DNA of 64,000 nucleotides from Sialis fuliginosa. Taxonomy: Eukaryota; Arthropoda; Insecta; Megaloptera; Sialidae. This document shows, one piece after another, positions 22,723 to 33,183 of the stretch (within the stretch, counting starts at the first letter, position 1; each line of letters starts with the position of its first letter). The notes under the pieces were generated by a model. The model ran no database searches, had not been told where the DNA came from, and worked only from the letters and a program-made list of their open reading frames with translations. The DNA lies in the NCBI GenBank assembly GCA_961205875.1, contig OY540819.1, forward strand, positions 3,164,501-3,228,500, written 5' to 3'. The position numbers and the translations under genes are program-made.

Positions 22723-23056
22723 AAACTATGCTAAATGAACCATCCAGAAAACTAACAGATGAAATACTACAACTAAGTAGACAACAAATTAGGCTAGTGA
22801 CAGGAATGATAACTATAGTCACTGTAACCTACGGAAACACATGCAAACAATGGGAATCTATGATGAAGAACCCATCTGCAGACTGTGTAATGAAGAGGAC
22901 GAAACAGCCTCCCATATAATATTCGAATGTGAAGCTCTTGCTCGATGGAGAAATGCACTCCTAGCAGGAGCCAACTATCGAGAAGCTCTAATAAGAGAAA
23001 ACTTGGTGAAAAGGCTACTAAACCTGATAAGAACCGTAAACCTTTTTACTGAATGA
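22723..23056 (+). pseudogene. LINE ORF2 C-terminal remnant (I/R1/Jockey-type)
   Basis: The upstream part reads LTDEILQLSRQQIRLVTG in one frame. A frameshift near 22818 moves to the frame reading HCNLRKHMQTMGIYDEEP and then ICRLCNEEDETASHIIFEC. The 'TGHCNLRKHxxxMGI' block followed by a C-x2-C-x8-H-x4-C cysteine/histidine cluster is the usual C-terminal region of ORF2 in I, R1, LOA and Jockey-type LINEs, downstream of reverse transcriptase and RNase H. After it come ALARWRNALLAGANYREALI and a stop. The endonuclease and reverse transcriptase domains are missing, so this is a dead fragment. The exact clade needs a search. Confidence 0.75.
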
Positions 23057-23088
23057 GTAAATTGATGAAGAATACAATAAGCCAAAGG

Positions 23089-23874
23089 CAGGGCCGCGCC
23101 GACCCCCCACAGCGCCTGTGTGCGAAACCTATGAAGCGCCTCTTTTTTTCACGAATCTTAATGTTTCAACTTATTTTTATTTCTTATTTGTTAATTTTGA
23201 CCGAAATAAATGTTCTCTAGTTTTATATAATTAGATAATATTTTCCTAAATAGGTAAAACCAGTTCGTTTTCGCTTGCCAATTACTGCGAAAAATAAAAC
23301 GTAAATTAAATTTTTACATACTTTATTTATGATGTTCTATCTAATCGTATACTTATTAGCCCAATCAAATTGTATATTTGTTCTGCATTGTTCTACAGAG
23401 TCATCTTTTTATTTTAAATTGTTGGGGGGTGTGTTCTGAGTATTACATTAAGTTGGCGCGGTCTATGGCCTTGAGCATTGTCCGCTATAAGCGCGAAAAC
23501 TTTAAACGTAATTATCTCGTAAATCGTTCATCCCACGATAAAATTTATGACCACCTTTTTTGTTCAACAGACTTGAATCTACAAATTTGTTCACAGGTCT
23601 AACTGTCTACCATTAATTGGTAACGAGATATAATGCAAGGAAGTTAACAAAAAACATTTTTTTGCATTTATTTCGTAATAAACGTGAATATTATCTTGGG
23701 ACACTTGTACAATAAGCGCAATATTATGTTTTGTTGTTTACGAGGCATTTGTTGCGCCTATTATACCTACTTACTTATCGATACTCCACTACAAAGAAAT
23801 AAGTTGTTGTGTAAGTGTAAGAAAAATAATTTCGATAGCGGCGCCCCTTCGCACACAAGGGCGGCGCGGCCCTG
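23089..23874. mobile_element. 786-bp hAT element with GC-rich ends
   Basis: Termini CAGGGCCGCGCCG and CGGCGCGGCCCTG are inverted repeats. The 8-bp target duplication GCCAAAGG is exact at 23081-23088 and 23875-23882. Subterminal GCACACA motifs occur at both ends (GTGTGCGAA left, TTCGCACAC right). Frames inside (23378-23602 and 23684-23938) are short and do not resemble a hAT transposase, so it is non-autonomous. It lies within the LINE 3' region and is younger than the LINE. Confidence 0.9.
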
Positions 23875-23945
23875 GCCAAAGGCTGCAGTGTTAGAGGTAT
23901 CAAACCCTTCTCATCAATCACAATCTCATCTAATCTAATCTATGG

Positions 23946-24031
23946 AACTATACCTCCTCATAGGCACGCTATAACCACTGCATCAGTATCTTGATGCGTT
24001 CATAATTACTATACTTCCTTATGGTGTAGTC
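23946..24031 (+). repeat. Right direct repeat flanking the LINE (86 bp)
   Basis: Counterpart of 22628-22722, lacking 9 bp. It starts directly after the LINE tail and ends GTGTAGTC. Confidence 0.75.
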
Positions 24032-24647
24032 GTATAAGAAAGTAAAAAGTCCCACGAGTTGTTCCGGTATTAGCATATTCACAGACACAGATCGACGGTG
24101 CCGCCATTTACTGCGTTCCCTACCACCGAAAGACAATGAATTACATTAATGGGCGAGCAATAACGTCCCCCTTGACTCCTCGGCGCATTAAGCGAGCGCG
24201 AATGGGACAAGATACAAAATACGAGCCAGTTAAGAGAATATAAAGAAGAGGCAACGAGGAAATATAGTTCTCGCTTTATGGCCCCCAATGACAGGTATTA
24301 AGTCTCGGCTTGCTGCGATGTTATGATGTAATAAAAAAGCCGATCGCTTTATCTGTTAATTAATTTTGTTTATTATTACCGCGGAGATGTAATGGTGGCG
24401 TTTATATACCCGTATTGTTGTTTTTATTTTGGGGTGAGGGGTTGGGATGTTTCAAAAGTTTGTTGATTTTTCAGTGATAATTTTTAAAGTTTTACATTTG
24501 CATGTAATATTGAAAATACCAGAAAATAAACATATTTTAATAAATTAAAAATAAAAAAAATTGGCAAAAATTGATTAAATTAGAAAAAGAAACTCAAAAA
24601 TTGACACGATTTGATATGAAGATGAATATAAAAATATTAGAAAAATA
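24032..24647. other. Intergenic DNA with a richer island
   Basis: 24060-24300 has balanced composition (GATCGACGGTGCCGCC, GGCGCATTAAGCGAGCG). It opens a 69-codon minus-strand frame with no recognisable domain and contains a homeodomain-like GAATTACATTAATGG. The rest is AT-rich. It is possibly a conserved non-coding element; no repeat match was seen. Confidence 0.35.
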
Positions 24648-25115
24648 AAACAACTAAGTGCGTGTTGGGCACACACATGATAAGGTTCCGTAGTCATTCT
24701 CATTACGATTTATAAAAAAGAGTTATTTCAAAAAAGCTACATTTTTTCAGAATTTGATTCAATAGTTTAGAAAATAGAGGGGGGGGGGGGGGCGCTCTGA
24801 TAACGACACTTTGAACACAAAATATATCGTGACTGAACGGTTAATCTCAAAAGGTCCTAATACATTTTTTGTTGCATTTTAGGAGACCTATCTAAAGACA
24901 CCCACCCACTCAATAGGATAAGTGAAAATTTTTTTTTGAATATAATTTTCAGTCTATGAAAAGGGAGTCCAAAAACTGTTTTTTTTTCTTTTCAAAAATC
25001 TCATCATTTCTGTTTTGGGTCATCAATCCTCGTCCGTATACCAAATTTAATTTTAACTGGTATAAAATTTATATAGACAGACGGATAGGCGAACAGAGTG
25101 AATCTATAAGCACAG
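24648..25115 (+). repeat. Repeat family E, copy 2 (short form)
   Basis: Starts AACAACTAAGTGCGTGTTGG. It has one internal module (GGAGACCTATCTAAAGACAC, AGTCTATGAAAAGGG) and a poly-G tract at about 24780-24793. It ends in CAGACGGATAGGCGAACAGA followed by a decayed right hairpin. Confidence 0.65.
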
Positions 25116-26852
25116 AAGGTTTAAACAGATGTCGTTAACATTTTAATATTTTTACAAACTGCTGAAACTTCTAGAACATCCTCATGTAAACGATATCACA
25201 TTCATGCAGTTCAACACGGACTGCAGTGTTATGTTTAGAGATTTTCTTAACCGTCGTAATCTTTCTCCTGCATCTAGGAATGAATACATTTAACTGTGAA
25301 AATATTAAATAGTAAGTAGGATTTGTAACCGCGTGGTTATGCGATATTTGCATATTTATGCTCTAGATATATTATGTGCTTTGAAATGAGGATAAAATGC
25401 AACGTGTTGTTATTATTACTGGCTTAACCTTTTGTGGATTGAGGTTCTTTTAAAGAAATATTTCTTTATTGAAGTATTCGGGATGAAGTTAGTTAGTCGT
25501 CTTATTACTTTTAATCAAGAAAATGATTGGGTTTGGACGAAAAATCACCTTTCTTAAAATTTAAAATTTTGGCCAAAAATCGACGTTTTGAATTTTTTCG
25601 ATTTTTCGCGAATTTTTTTTTTCGACTTTTAAGGTATTATACATGTCTTTATATAGATTTTGACACGTTGATTCCAAATCCGTCAACTAAATTCAATTCC
25701 GACCACACGTTCAAAAGGGCCATTTTTCTTCAAAATTTTGAAAAAACTGAAACTTTGAGAGACTATATTTCGAGAACGGTTTGAGATACAGACCTGCGGT
25801 TTGAAAATTTCAACTTTTCACGTCATTTTCTATACAATAAATATACTTATAAAGAAATCAAATTTTTTTTAGTGAAATTTCCTGCAGTGAGCTTCAACTC
25901 GTCATTGACTAAAATACAAGAAAATAAGACGTAGAGGTATTATAGTTTTATAATTGAGAGTGTAAATTAATATTAAATGCTATTTTTGATTTGTGGTTAA
26001 AATGTTTGAACTGCGCATAAAGATGAATATTCTAATAATATTTTTAAATTATTTATTAATTGAAAATTTGTATTAATTCACCCATAAAGTAAGGGAAGCA
26101 CTGCTTTCCCAGCTTCCATGAACGCTTCGCCACTGGCTATAAGTAACATATAAAAAATTCAGACCATTTCGCTGAAACCCAATTTCCATAATATTAGTGC
26201 GGGATCCTTTTAAGCTTATTGTAATTAATAATAGGCGTTTCAGTAAAAATCTTCAGTGTTATTAAAAAATCCATAAGCTTAGCTGGTATGTATTTTACGC
26301 TTACAAAAATACATCCTGCATAAAATCGATAATAATCCCATTTGCATCGGCCCTCATCCATCCTCTATATACAGTGCATCATCGAGAGCACTAATCCTAC
26401 AAAAACACACTCTGCATCCCTTCCCCACCCCTATCTCCGCCCCTAACACATATACAACGAGTGGAGTATATTTAATATTTTAACGAAGTGGTCTCGTCGA
26501 CTGTCATCATCGGTAATACATCGTCGGTATGACAGATCCCTGTAACTAGGAAATCCCGACCCGCGATGCTGAGTCACGCGTTTGGGATCTGTGCTGCCAC
26601 CTCGTGTCTGTCAAATGCACTGCCGGCCGTGTGGTTCTGTCTCTGTCGGGACAGTGTGAATGGAGATATGTCTGGCTTACTCACGATTGCACGAAGGAAG
26701 ACATTGTCGTTTGGTTGAAATTATTTTGGGGTTTGAGGATAAAAAAAAAGTTTTTGAAGATTACCAAACTTTTGTGTATAAAAATATTGATAATTTAAAA
26801 TAAATTGGCGCTAAACTAGCTGTTGAGCTACACAACTTATAATAATTTGAGA
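25116..26852. other. Intergenic DNA, partly GC-richer
   Basis: 25520-25800 is a 'prose-like' stretch with an 85-codon frame rich in F and R, likely chance or a repeat. 26090-26134 reads AAGGGAAGCACTGCTTTCCC and CGCTTCGCCACTGG, a hAT right end of the CAGTGGCGAAGCG type without a clear left end. 26330-26720 is balanced and apparently unique (GATCCCTGTAACTAGGAAAT, GCACTGCCGGCCGTGTGG), possibly regulatory. No gene is supported. Confidence 0.35.
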
Positions 26853-26860
26853 ATATATAC

Positions 26861-27226
26861 CAGGGCTTCGAACCGTTATTTTTTTCGTTTCGGTTTTCGT
26901 TCCGGTTCGAGTAAAAAAATATATTTCGGTTCGGTTCCGGTTTTCGTTCCGCAAAAAATAACTCACAGCTCCGAGTGATTAATTAAAACAAAAAAATTAT
27001 TTGAATTAAAAAAAAATGTTCTGCCATAATTTAGAATATTTTATGGTACTTGTATGATAGTCCGAACGACAATTGAAGTGGGAAAAAAGATCATGTTAAC
27101 GCGTGTATTTTAACATGTACTGAACCGTAAAAACCGATATTTTTATTGCGGTTCTGTTCCGGTTTTCGTTCTGGCAAAAAATAACGGTTTTTCCGGTTTT
27201 CTGTTCAGTTCCGGTTTGAAGCCCTG
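26861..27226. mobile_element. 366-bp hAT MITE rich in CGGTTTTCGTTCCGG
   Basis: Termini CAGGGCTTCGAACCG and CGGTTTGAAGCCCTG. The exact 8-bp target duplication is ATATATAC at 26853-26860 and 27227-27234. Both halves contain CGGTTTTCGTTCCGG-type and AAAAAATAAC motifs in a quasi-palindromic layout. Nothing is encoded. Confidence 0.9.
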
Positions 27227-27241
27227 ATATATACTAAAGTG

Positions 27242-27361
27242 CAGGGCTTTTTTTTAAATAAAAAGTTGCCGGAACTCACTTTATGTCAAGCTTTTTACTA
27301 AAGAAACGTGCCGGAACGCCCGCGCCGTTCCAACGCGTTACATTATAAAAAAAAAGCCCTG
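27242..27361. mobile_element. 120-bp hAT MITE
   Basis: Termini CAGGGCTTTTTTTTA and TAAAAAAAAAGCCCTG. The exact 8-bp duplication is CTAAAGTG at 27234-27241 and 27362-27369. The left duplication shares its first base (27234) with the last base of the preceding hAT element's duplication. The interior is GC-richer (TGCCGGAACGCCCGCGCCG). Confidence 0.9.
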
Positions 27362-27369
27362 CTAAAGTG

Positions 27370-28491
27370 GGATTTATAAAAAATTGTCTTCAATCAAACT
27401 ACATACCTAAAAATGATTTCTTTGGACTGTCTTTAAAAATTTTATTTCGAAGTTAAAATACGTTTGAAAGCATACGATATCGTTTTTTTCGTGAAGCATA
27501 TTATTATATTGTTTATATTCTATTTATTAACCTAATCGTGCCCAGCGTTGCAAATACATACCTATGTAACAGTGCAGTGCGCTTTTGTTAAGATTTTGCG
27601 TTGCTGTAAGATTGTTTTAATTCGAATGGGTTTGAAATCATACTTATTTTCGAGTATTGGACTGAATACATCAACAACGAAATTACCAACGTTCTGGAGT
27701 TATAGTATACTTAGATAAGTATGAATTGATGACAGATAAATCAGAAATATCGGTAACAAAAAAAAACCTCGGTCATGATTATAAATAAAGCGTTCTTTTT
27801 GAAAGTCCAATTTTGAAACAGTCTTTTTTTTAGGCGAATTTTTTACAAAATTATTTTTAGCGTGTGATGTTATATTTTTTACCTAAAAAAATGTCAACAC
27901 ATTTCAATTTCTCCACGAATTAGTTAATAATAATTTCACTGTTAAAATTGGATAAATAGATTTTCATTAGATAAAATAAAAAAAAAAAACTTTTCAAATG
28001 AAATTCTTATCCATATAGATACCCATATTTCCCTCATTTCACCCCGGTGTTGTGACGCCTGTGGCGACGTCGACGTTGCGTGACAGTCCTCAAACAATTA
28101 CTCACGACCGCGTGTCAGGGTCGGAGTGATTTACGAGGGAAATGTGTTGGTGATTATTTGAGGAACAAATGAGAGTTAGTGCAAACGTTTCTCGAGAGGG
28201 GTCACCGCTGTTGTTGTTATAGATACATTTAGATACGTATTTATCAAAAATACTCCCTCTCAGATGATTTATGAATCTAATAATGGTTCGTGTGTGTCGA
28301 AGGAAGAGGGGGTAAAGATGATAGTGTTTAGTCAGTGGAAAATTGAAGAAAATGTTACTCTGTTTTGAATAAACGTCTTTCTTCAGTATTTTTATTCGAT
28401 TTATATCCAGTATTATAAATTAGTTTTGTTCTGTTATATTGTCTATGGATTGAACTAGTAATAATTGCTATTAGTAAAGTCGATATGAATA
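27370..28491. other. Intergenic DNA with a richer patch
   Basis: 28050-28220 has balanced unique sequence (TGTGGCGACGTCGACG, GTGTCAGGGTCGGAGTG). The rest is AT-rich. No gene or repeat is recognised. Confidence 0.35.
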
Positions 28492-28493
28492 TA

Positions 28494-28569
28494 CAGTCGA
28501 CTCTCGATAATTTGACATTCGATAATTTGAACTTTTTCTCTGGTCCCTTGAGTTTCAAATTATCGACTG
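28494..28569. mobile_element. 76-bp pogo-like microelement
   Basis: Left end CAGTCGACTCTCGATAATTT and right end ...TTTCAAATTATCGACTG, with TA at 28492-28493 and 28570-28571. CGATAATTTGA occurs twice in the left half. Such termini are typical of pogo/Tigger-derived MITEs. It is among the shortest complete-ended elements in the window. Confidence 0.8.
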
Positions 28570-28571
28570 TA

Positions 28572-29215
28572 ATTCCGTAGTCCACGCGAGCGAAGCCGCG
28601 GGCACATCCAGTACCGGTTTTAGGGGGGGGGGGACGAATCAGGGCGACCGCCCGGGGCGCCAGGCCAGGTGGGGCAGCGCACAATGGAGTATAAGTCACT
28701 TTTTTGGTTCAAATCAGTGTACAGGCTGTAATTTTTGAGTAAACTTTTTTTTTATCTTTACATTTTTTGCCGATCAGTTAAACCCGATTAAGCAAAAAAT
28801 ATAGCTAAATACGAGTATAAACAATGTTAATTTGTAAAAAAATCGATTATTTGATAGCTGCTAACTAACAAATACTTATTCAGCAACTCAGAAAACCTTT
28901 AATAAGGTATTAGCTGAGATACTAACTAATCAACTTATTTATTGATTTATCAACTTGAATTTGTTTATAATAGGGGAAGGAGGATAGTCTTAAAGTTAAT
29001 GATGTAAGCTATATTTTAAAAAAAAGTTTGAGTCTGTAGGATCGCGTCAAGCTGAGATATGAATTTTTCAACTTATTTGTTAATTTATCAATTTTAGTTG
29101 ACATTTTCGGTGATTTTTTTAGGGGGAGAGAGAGCAGAAAAATAAATCTCGCCCAGGGCGCCAGATTTGCTAAGGCCGGCACTGGGCACATCTATAATTA
29201 CTGTACATTTTATAA
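28572..29215 (+). repeat. Retroposon tail split by a hAT element
   Basis: AATTCCGTAGTCCACGCGAG and CGAAGCCGCGGGCACATC (28572-28608) form a tail that resumes after the hAT insertion as GGCACATCTATAATTA. The same AATTCCGTAGTC...GAAGCCGCG order occurs at 30397-30440. Confidence 0.55.
28609..29184. mobile_element. 576-bp hAT element
   Basis: Termini CAGTACCGGTTTTAG and ...CTAAGGCCGGCACTG. The exact 8-bp duplication is GGCACATC at 28601-28608 and 29185-29192. Subterminal GGGGCGCCAGG and GGGCGCCAGA occur near the ends. The minus-strand frames inside are short and not transposase-like. It is inserted into the retroposon tail. Confidence 0.9.
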
Positions 29216-30396
29216 AATGCATTTTTCTGGAATACGGTTCTGCATTTTCGAAGCGTCTGTTTCCATCAGACACAGTTGACATGTTGATCCTCTTTCCGGA
29301 AGAAAAATAATTGACCCGTTACTTATTTCCACATCTCGCTTCTAGGCACGTTCATCAAATATTCAATATATATGTTTATTATAATACAGAGACGTGTGTC
29401 GCTGCTTGAATATTAATTTCCGTTCATGTTATTTTATACATCGGATATATTCTCATTTACGCTTGTTGATTCAGTTTCTTGACAGCTTATCATATATAGA
29501 AAGATGCTGCTGCCATGTAATACAATTTTCATTTAGATTAGAATGTAATTTTTTTTCTATAGGTACGTTATCATGCTGTGCTTGTGTAATTTTGTTTTTG
29601 TTATTGTTATATTGGTTTACCTGCACGACTGGTATTTGTAAATGATTATGGTATAATGTTTAATATTGTTTGTTATTACTTTTAGATTTATTTAATAAAA
29701 ATAACAATCTTATATCTCAGTAAATAATGATTATTCACGATTATTAATATTTTTCCGTAATTGCTGGATATCTTCAAGTAACATAAGGAATAAGCAGTGA
29801 TGATAATAGTAAATCAAGTCGGAAAAAAGTTTGCCGTCAGCGCGCTCTTTTGCAATACGTTGCCTAAACCGTTATATATTGAACAAAATAATGTAGTAAA
29901 GAACTGTGTAGAATCAAAAGATCTAAAATAAAGTCCGCAATACCATATATCTACCTTTTATATTTAAGCCACAATGACTGCTTTTAGGTTACAAAGAAAA
30001 TTAAAAATGTTTGGGTTTTGTTTACGTGGATTCATGACCTGCAAAACATTAAGCCTTATCGAAATAAATGATGTACTTAATATAGATATAATTTACCCTT
30101 TACAGCATCCAATTTGGTCTTTTAGTTTAGGAAATAACTTAAAATAAGTTTTATACGGTAAAATACTATTAATAACGCGCGAACTAAAAAGAAGTCCCGC
30201 GTTGCAGCAGGGCAGAGGGAAAGATTCGTTTGCGCTCGGCCGGCATTTGTTTATTTTGTTTTCAATAATTATCTTTTTTTTTTCAATAATTAACTTTTAA
30301 ATTTAAACAGAAAAAAAATTATTTGTAATTTTCGTTCTGATTCGTTTTTGTAAGTTAATTCAACTATGTATATTTTTCAAAAATCCTTAATAATAA
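29216..30396. other. Intergenic DNA
   Basis: The plus-strand frame 29394-29645 (83 codons, rich in C, F and L) is not recognised. 30180-30240 is a small richer patch (GAAGTCCCGCGTTGCAGC). No gene is called. Confidence 0.35.
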
Positions 30397-30440
30397 TTCC
30401 GTAGTCTGAGTGAGAGAAGCCGCGTGGGCACAGCTAGTAA
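30397..30440 (+). repeat. Retroposon tail fragment
   Basis: AATTCCGTAGTCTGAGTGAG, then GAAGCCGCGTGGGCACAGCT and AGTA; the same tail type as 28572-28608. Confidence 0.5.
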
Positions 30441-30917
30441 AATATAATTGAATATTATAGCGCTAGAAGTAAATTGCTTTATGGTAGAAGTATAATCACA
30501 ATTTCAATGCCAGCAATAGCATATTCTGTACGCCAATTCTTATAATATAATTAGCATTAAGCAGTGAGTGAAATAATTCCTACGTCTCTTTACAGCTGCG
30601 TGTGTTGACAGGGCGTTAATACGATCAAGTCACCGTCTTCGTGATATCTGTCACAGTGAATTAGCTTCGCCGACGGTCAACCAGGGTCACTTGAGCAGTC
30701 TAGTTTGTTTTTCTCCAAACAAAAGTTATCGTACGAGATGTCATTTGTTGAAATCAATTATGGTTTAATAATCATATGATGATTTTAGTTTTTACTTTGG
30801 TTTTTGTGGTCGAATGAAAAATGTTAAACTCTTTTCAATTACAAAATCTATCGATAGACTACATCTTTTTACTTTCTTATACCTTTTATATGAAATATAC
30901 ATATAATATAAGTAAGT
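30441..30917. other. Intergenic DNA with a richer patch
   Basis: 30590-30710 is balanced and apparently unique (GACAGGGCGTTAATACGATC, CGCCGACGGTCAACCAGGG). No gene is supported. Confidence 0.35.
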
Positions 30918-31576
30918 ATAGTGAAGCCGATTTTTTTCGAACCTCGGATTTTGATGGAATTATCCATTTTGACCTTCCGTTAATCCATTCTGACTATTTT
31001 CGCCATGATGTCTGTGTGTCCGTCTGTCGGTCTGTCTGTCTGTCTGTAAGCGCTGTAAGTCAAATACGACAAATTGTAGAAGGATGAAATTTTATATTTA
31101 TGATTAATTTTTGTCTGGGAAGAAAACGTCCTATTTTTGAAAACAATCTTTCAACCAGATACGGATGTTTACCTACGTCGATTTTTGAATTTTTCGAATT
31201 ACTCTGAAACAGTGCGAAACAGAGAAACATGGTCAAGTTAAAAAATGTAGGTAATATCTATATCTATTATTTATGTTCTATTAATTTTTTCGTAAAAACG
31301 AATTTAAAAAAAATAATTTTTTATTATAATTCAAATGGTTCATAACAGAGGAGAAATATCTGCCATGAGTGTCATGGGACTTTATTATACGTAATACTGA
31401 GAGTGAAGAGTGTAGGTGAATCTAAATAATTACATACAAAAATTCTTCAAATCCAAAAATTTACAGGAGTAAACATCCGTTTTCAGTTATTACGTTAAAA
31501 AAAATCACTTGTTATATAATGGAGAGAATAATATTACCTATATTATTCATTTTGTTCTATCTTGTCATAATATCAC
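30918..31576 (+). repeat. Repeat family R, copy 3, with GTCT/GTCC microsatellite
   Basis: Starts AGTGAAGCCGATTTTTTTCG and carries GTCCGTCTGTCGGTCTGTC (about 31018-31048). It then has CAGATACGGATGTTTACC, shared with 14850-15222, and the inverted CATGGGACTTTATTATACGT motif near 31373. The 88-codon frame at 30821-31087 spans the tract and is a chance opening. Confidence 0.55.
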
Positions 31577-32041
31577 AAATGTTTTTGCGGTTTTTGGTAA
31601 TTAAATTGATTTAATAATAGTCCGAGAGGTGAGCGCGTCAGCAGTGCGTTAAACTCGTTAAGTTAAACACACTGCTGACGCGCCCGGCTGCAAGATTTTG
31701 AAGGTTGATTATGATAAAAGGGGTTCTTACTTAGTATACTGCTTACAAATAAATGTTCAGATGCAACATTTTTACAAATTTAAAGCCGACCCTGCGCCAA
31801 ACGCTAACGAAACTAGCTGACTGACGGCAGGCTGTATCTCTACACCACAAATGTGACGTAATATAAAAAAATCAGCCTTTATAAAGTAGTTGCAACTTTT
31901 GTCGCTCACCTCTCGGACTATAAAGAGGTTGTTGTTTTATTAGTAACATGAGTTCATGAGAATTACAAAAAAGTAGCCCAACAATCCCAAAAAACAATAT
32001 ACTTTGCTTTTAAAGCGTCCGAGACTGGTGCCAGTACCTTA
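31577..32041 (+). mobile_element. MITE family C, copy 2 (right half), interrupted
   Basis: Matches only the right half of copy 1, from GGTAATTAAATTGATT to the end GACTGGTGCCAGTACCTTA. It is split by the element at 31618-31920. Confidence 0.7.
31618..31920. mobile_element. 303-bp MITE with terminal hairpin block
   Basis: Inverted termini TAGTCCGAGAGGTGAGCG and CGCTCACCTCTCGGACTA are perfect over 17-18 bp. Target duplication TAA is at 31615-31617 and 31921-31923; comparison with other C copies (AAATAAAGAG) confirms the empty site. Directly inside the left terminus GCGCGTCAGCAGTG and CACTGCTGACGCGC form a further 14-bp perfect stem. The 3-bp duplication fits PIF/Harbinger, but the terminus is not one I recognise. 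Confidence 0.85.
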
Positions 32042-32297
32042 CTCGATTATAAAATATACCGTCCTGTTATGCACTCCGGTTACAAATGTCTGGTTAGCCG
32101 TCACACGATGATCAATTATCCGTCATCGGGCGGGAGAGACGCCCGTCCTCCGGTGTGATGGATGTCATTGTTCTGTGAACGAAATATTATCTGTCACATC
32201 TCTCTCACACATGGAGGGTTGTGTCACTATCCTTATGGAGCGTCAACAAGTGTTTGATCTCTCTTTGTTGTTTTTATGCAGTTTACAAATATTGTTA
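32042..32297. other. Richer unique island
   Basis: Balanced sequence between two C copies. It includes the short hairpin CGGGCGGGAGAGACGCCCG (stem CGGGCG/CGCCCG, about 32128-32146). No gene is recognised. Confidence 0.35.
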
Positions 32298-32801
32298 TAA
32301 GGTACTGGCACCAGTCTTAAATATGATCCCAGTAATGGATGTTTTTTAATTAAATGTACTGAATTAGAAATATTTGTAGATATTTGATTACTACCATTTC
32401 TGAATATTAATCTATATACATTATTATCTGTCTTACAGCGTGATTTGATGACAATCGGCCAATATGTGTCAAAATGGTGGACATTTAAACTAATTATTAG
32501 TATAATTTATTTATTAATTATTATATTATCATATAGCAACTGCTTTATATTGTTTCAAATTTGATGATTCTTTCTTTTATATCTTTTGTGTCGTAGTACT
32601 TATCATTAGCAAGTGTCCATCACTTCGTGCTCATTACTGGTTTATAATGTAAAAAATAAACTATATTTGCAGACTTTTTTGTAATTAAATTGATTAAATA
32701 AAGAGTTACTTGTTTTATAATAATTACAAAAAAGAAGCCCGTCAATCACAAAAATAGTAAACCTTGATCTTATAGCGGCCATAACTGGTGCCACCACCTT
32801 A
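32298..32801 (+). mobile_element. MITE family C, copy 3
   Basis: About 504 bp bounded by TAAGGTACTGGCACCAGTCT and ...ACTGGTGCCACCACCTTA. Both termini are present. It matches copy 1 over its length. Confidence 0.8.
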
Positions 32802-33175
32802 TGTACTTTAAGTGAACTGTAAGTAAGTGTGTAAAAAAGTGAAGTATTATGAATCTTTTTTATTTGTTGGCAATTGTAATATAGTTGTGTTATTGGAGTT
32901 GCCTATGTTGAAAGTTTTGAGTTATGTTATTTCAAGTATTTGTTAGGATTTTGATGTTGAATGCTAGTTTTTCATAAAAATCTGAAGGAATAATGGCTCA
33001 AAATTTTGATCCCCGGAAGGGGCTGCGAGTTACTTTCTTGAAATGTTTTAGAATAGTCACCCTGGGGCAAAGATTCTTGATTTTTAGATAATGTTTTTTG
33101 GTATTTATGGACCTACTCAGGTTTTGTCTCGTGCAACATTTTAGGTTATGTTGAACAAAAAAAAAAAAAAAAACG
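32802..33175. other. Intergenic DNA ending in poly-A
   Basis: A pure A run lies at about 33156-33173, just left of the family D duplication. No gene is recognised. Confidence 0.35.
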
Positions 33176-33183
33176 CTATCAAT

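Larger units (their letters stand above)
22723..23945 (+). mobile_element. 5'-truncated LINE with hAT insertion
   Basis: A non-LTR retrotransposon fragment that keeps only the last part of its second frame (to the stop at 23054-23056) and a short 3' region ending in a TCTAATCTAATCTA-type tail near 23940. A hAT element (23089-23874, duplication GCCAAAGG) sits in the 3' untranslated part. Without it the LINE remnant is about 430 bp. It is bounded on both sides by the direct repeat of about 90 bp, as expected for target-primed insertion. Confidence 0.75.

Noticed and set aside
32128-32146. Short CGGGCG hairpin as a terminator or ncRNA
   Set aside because: An isolated 6-bp stem in a richer patch is expected by chance and has no transcription context.
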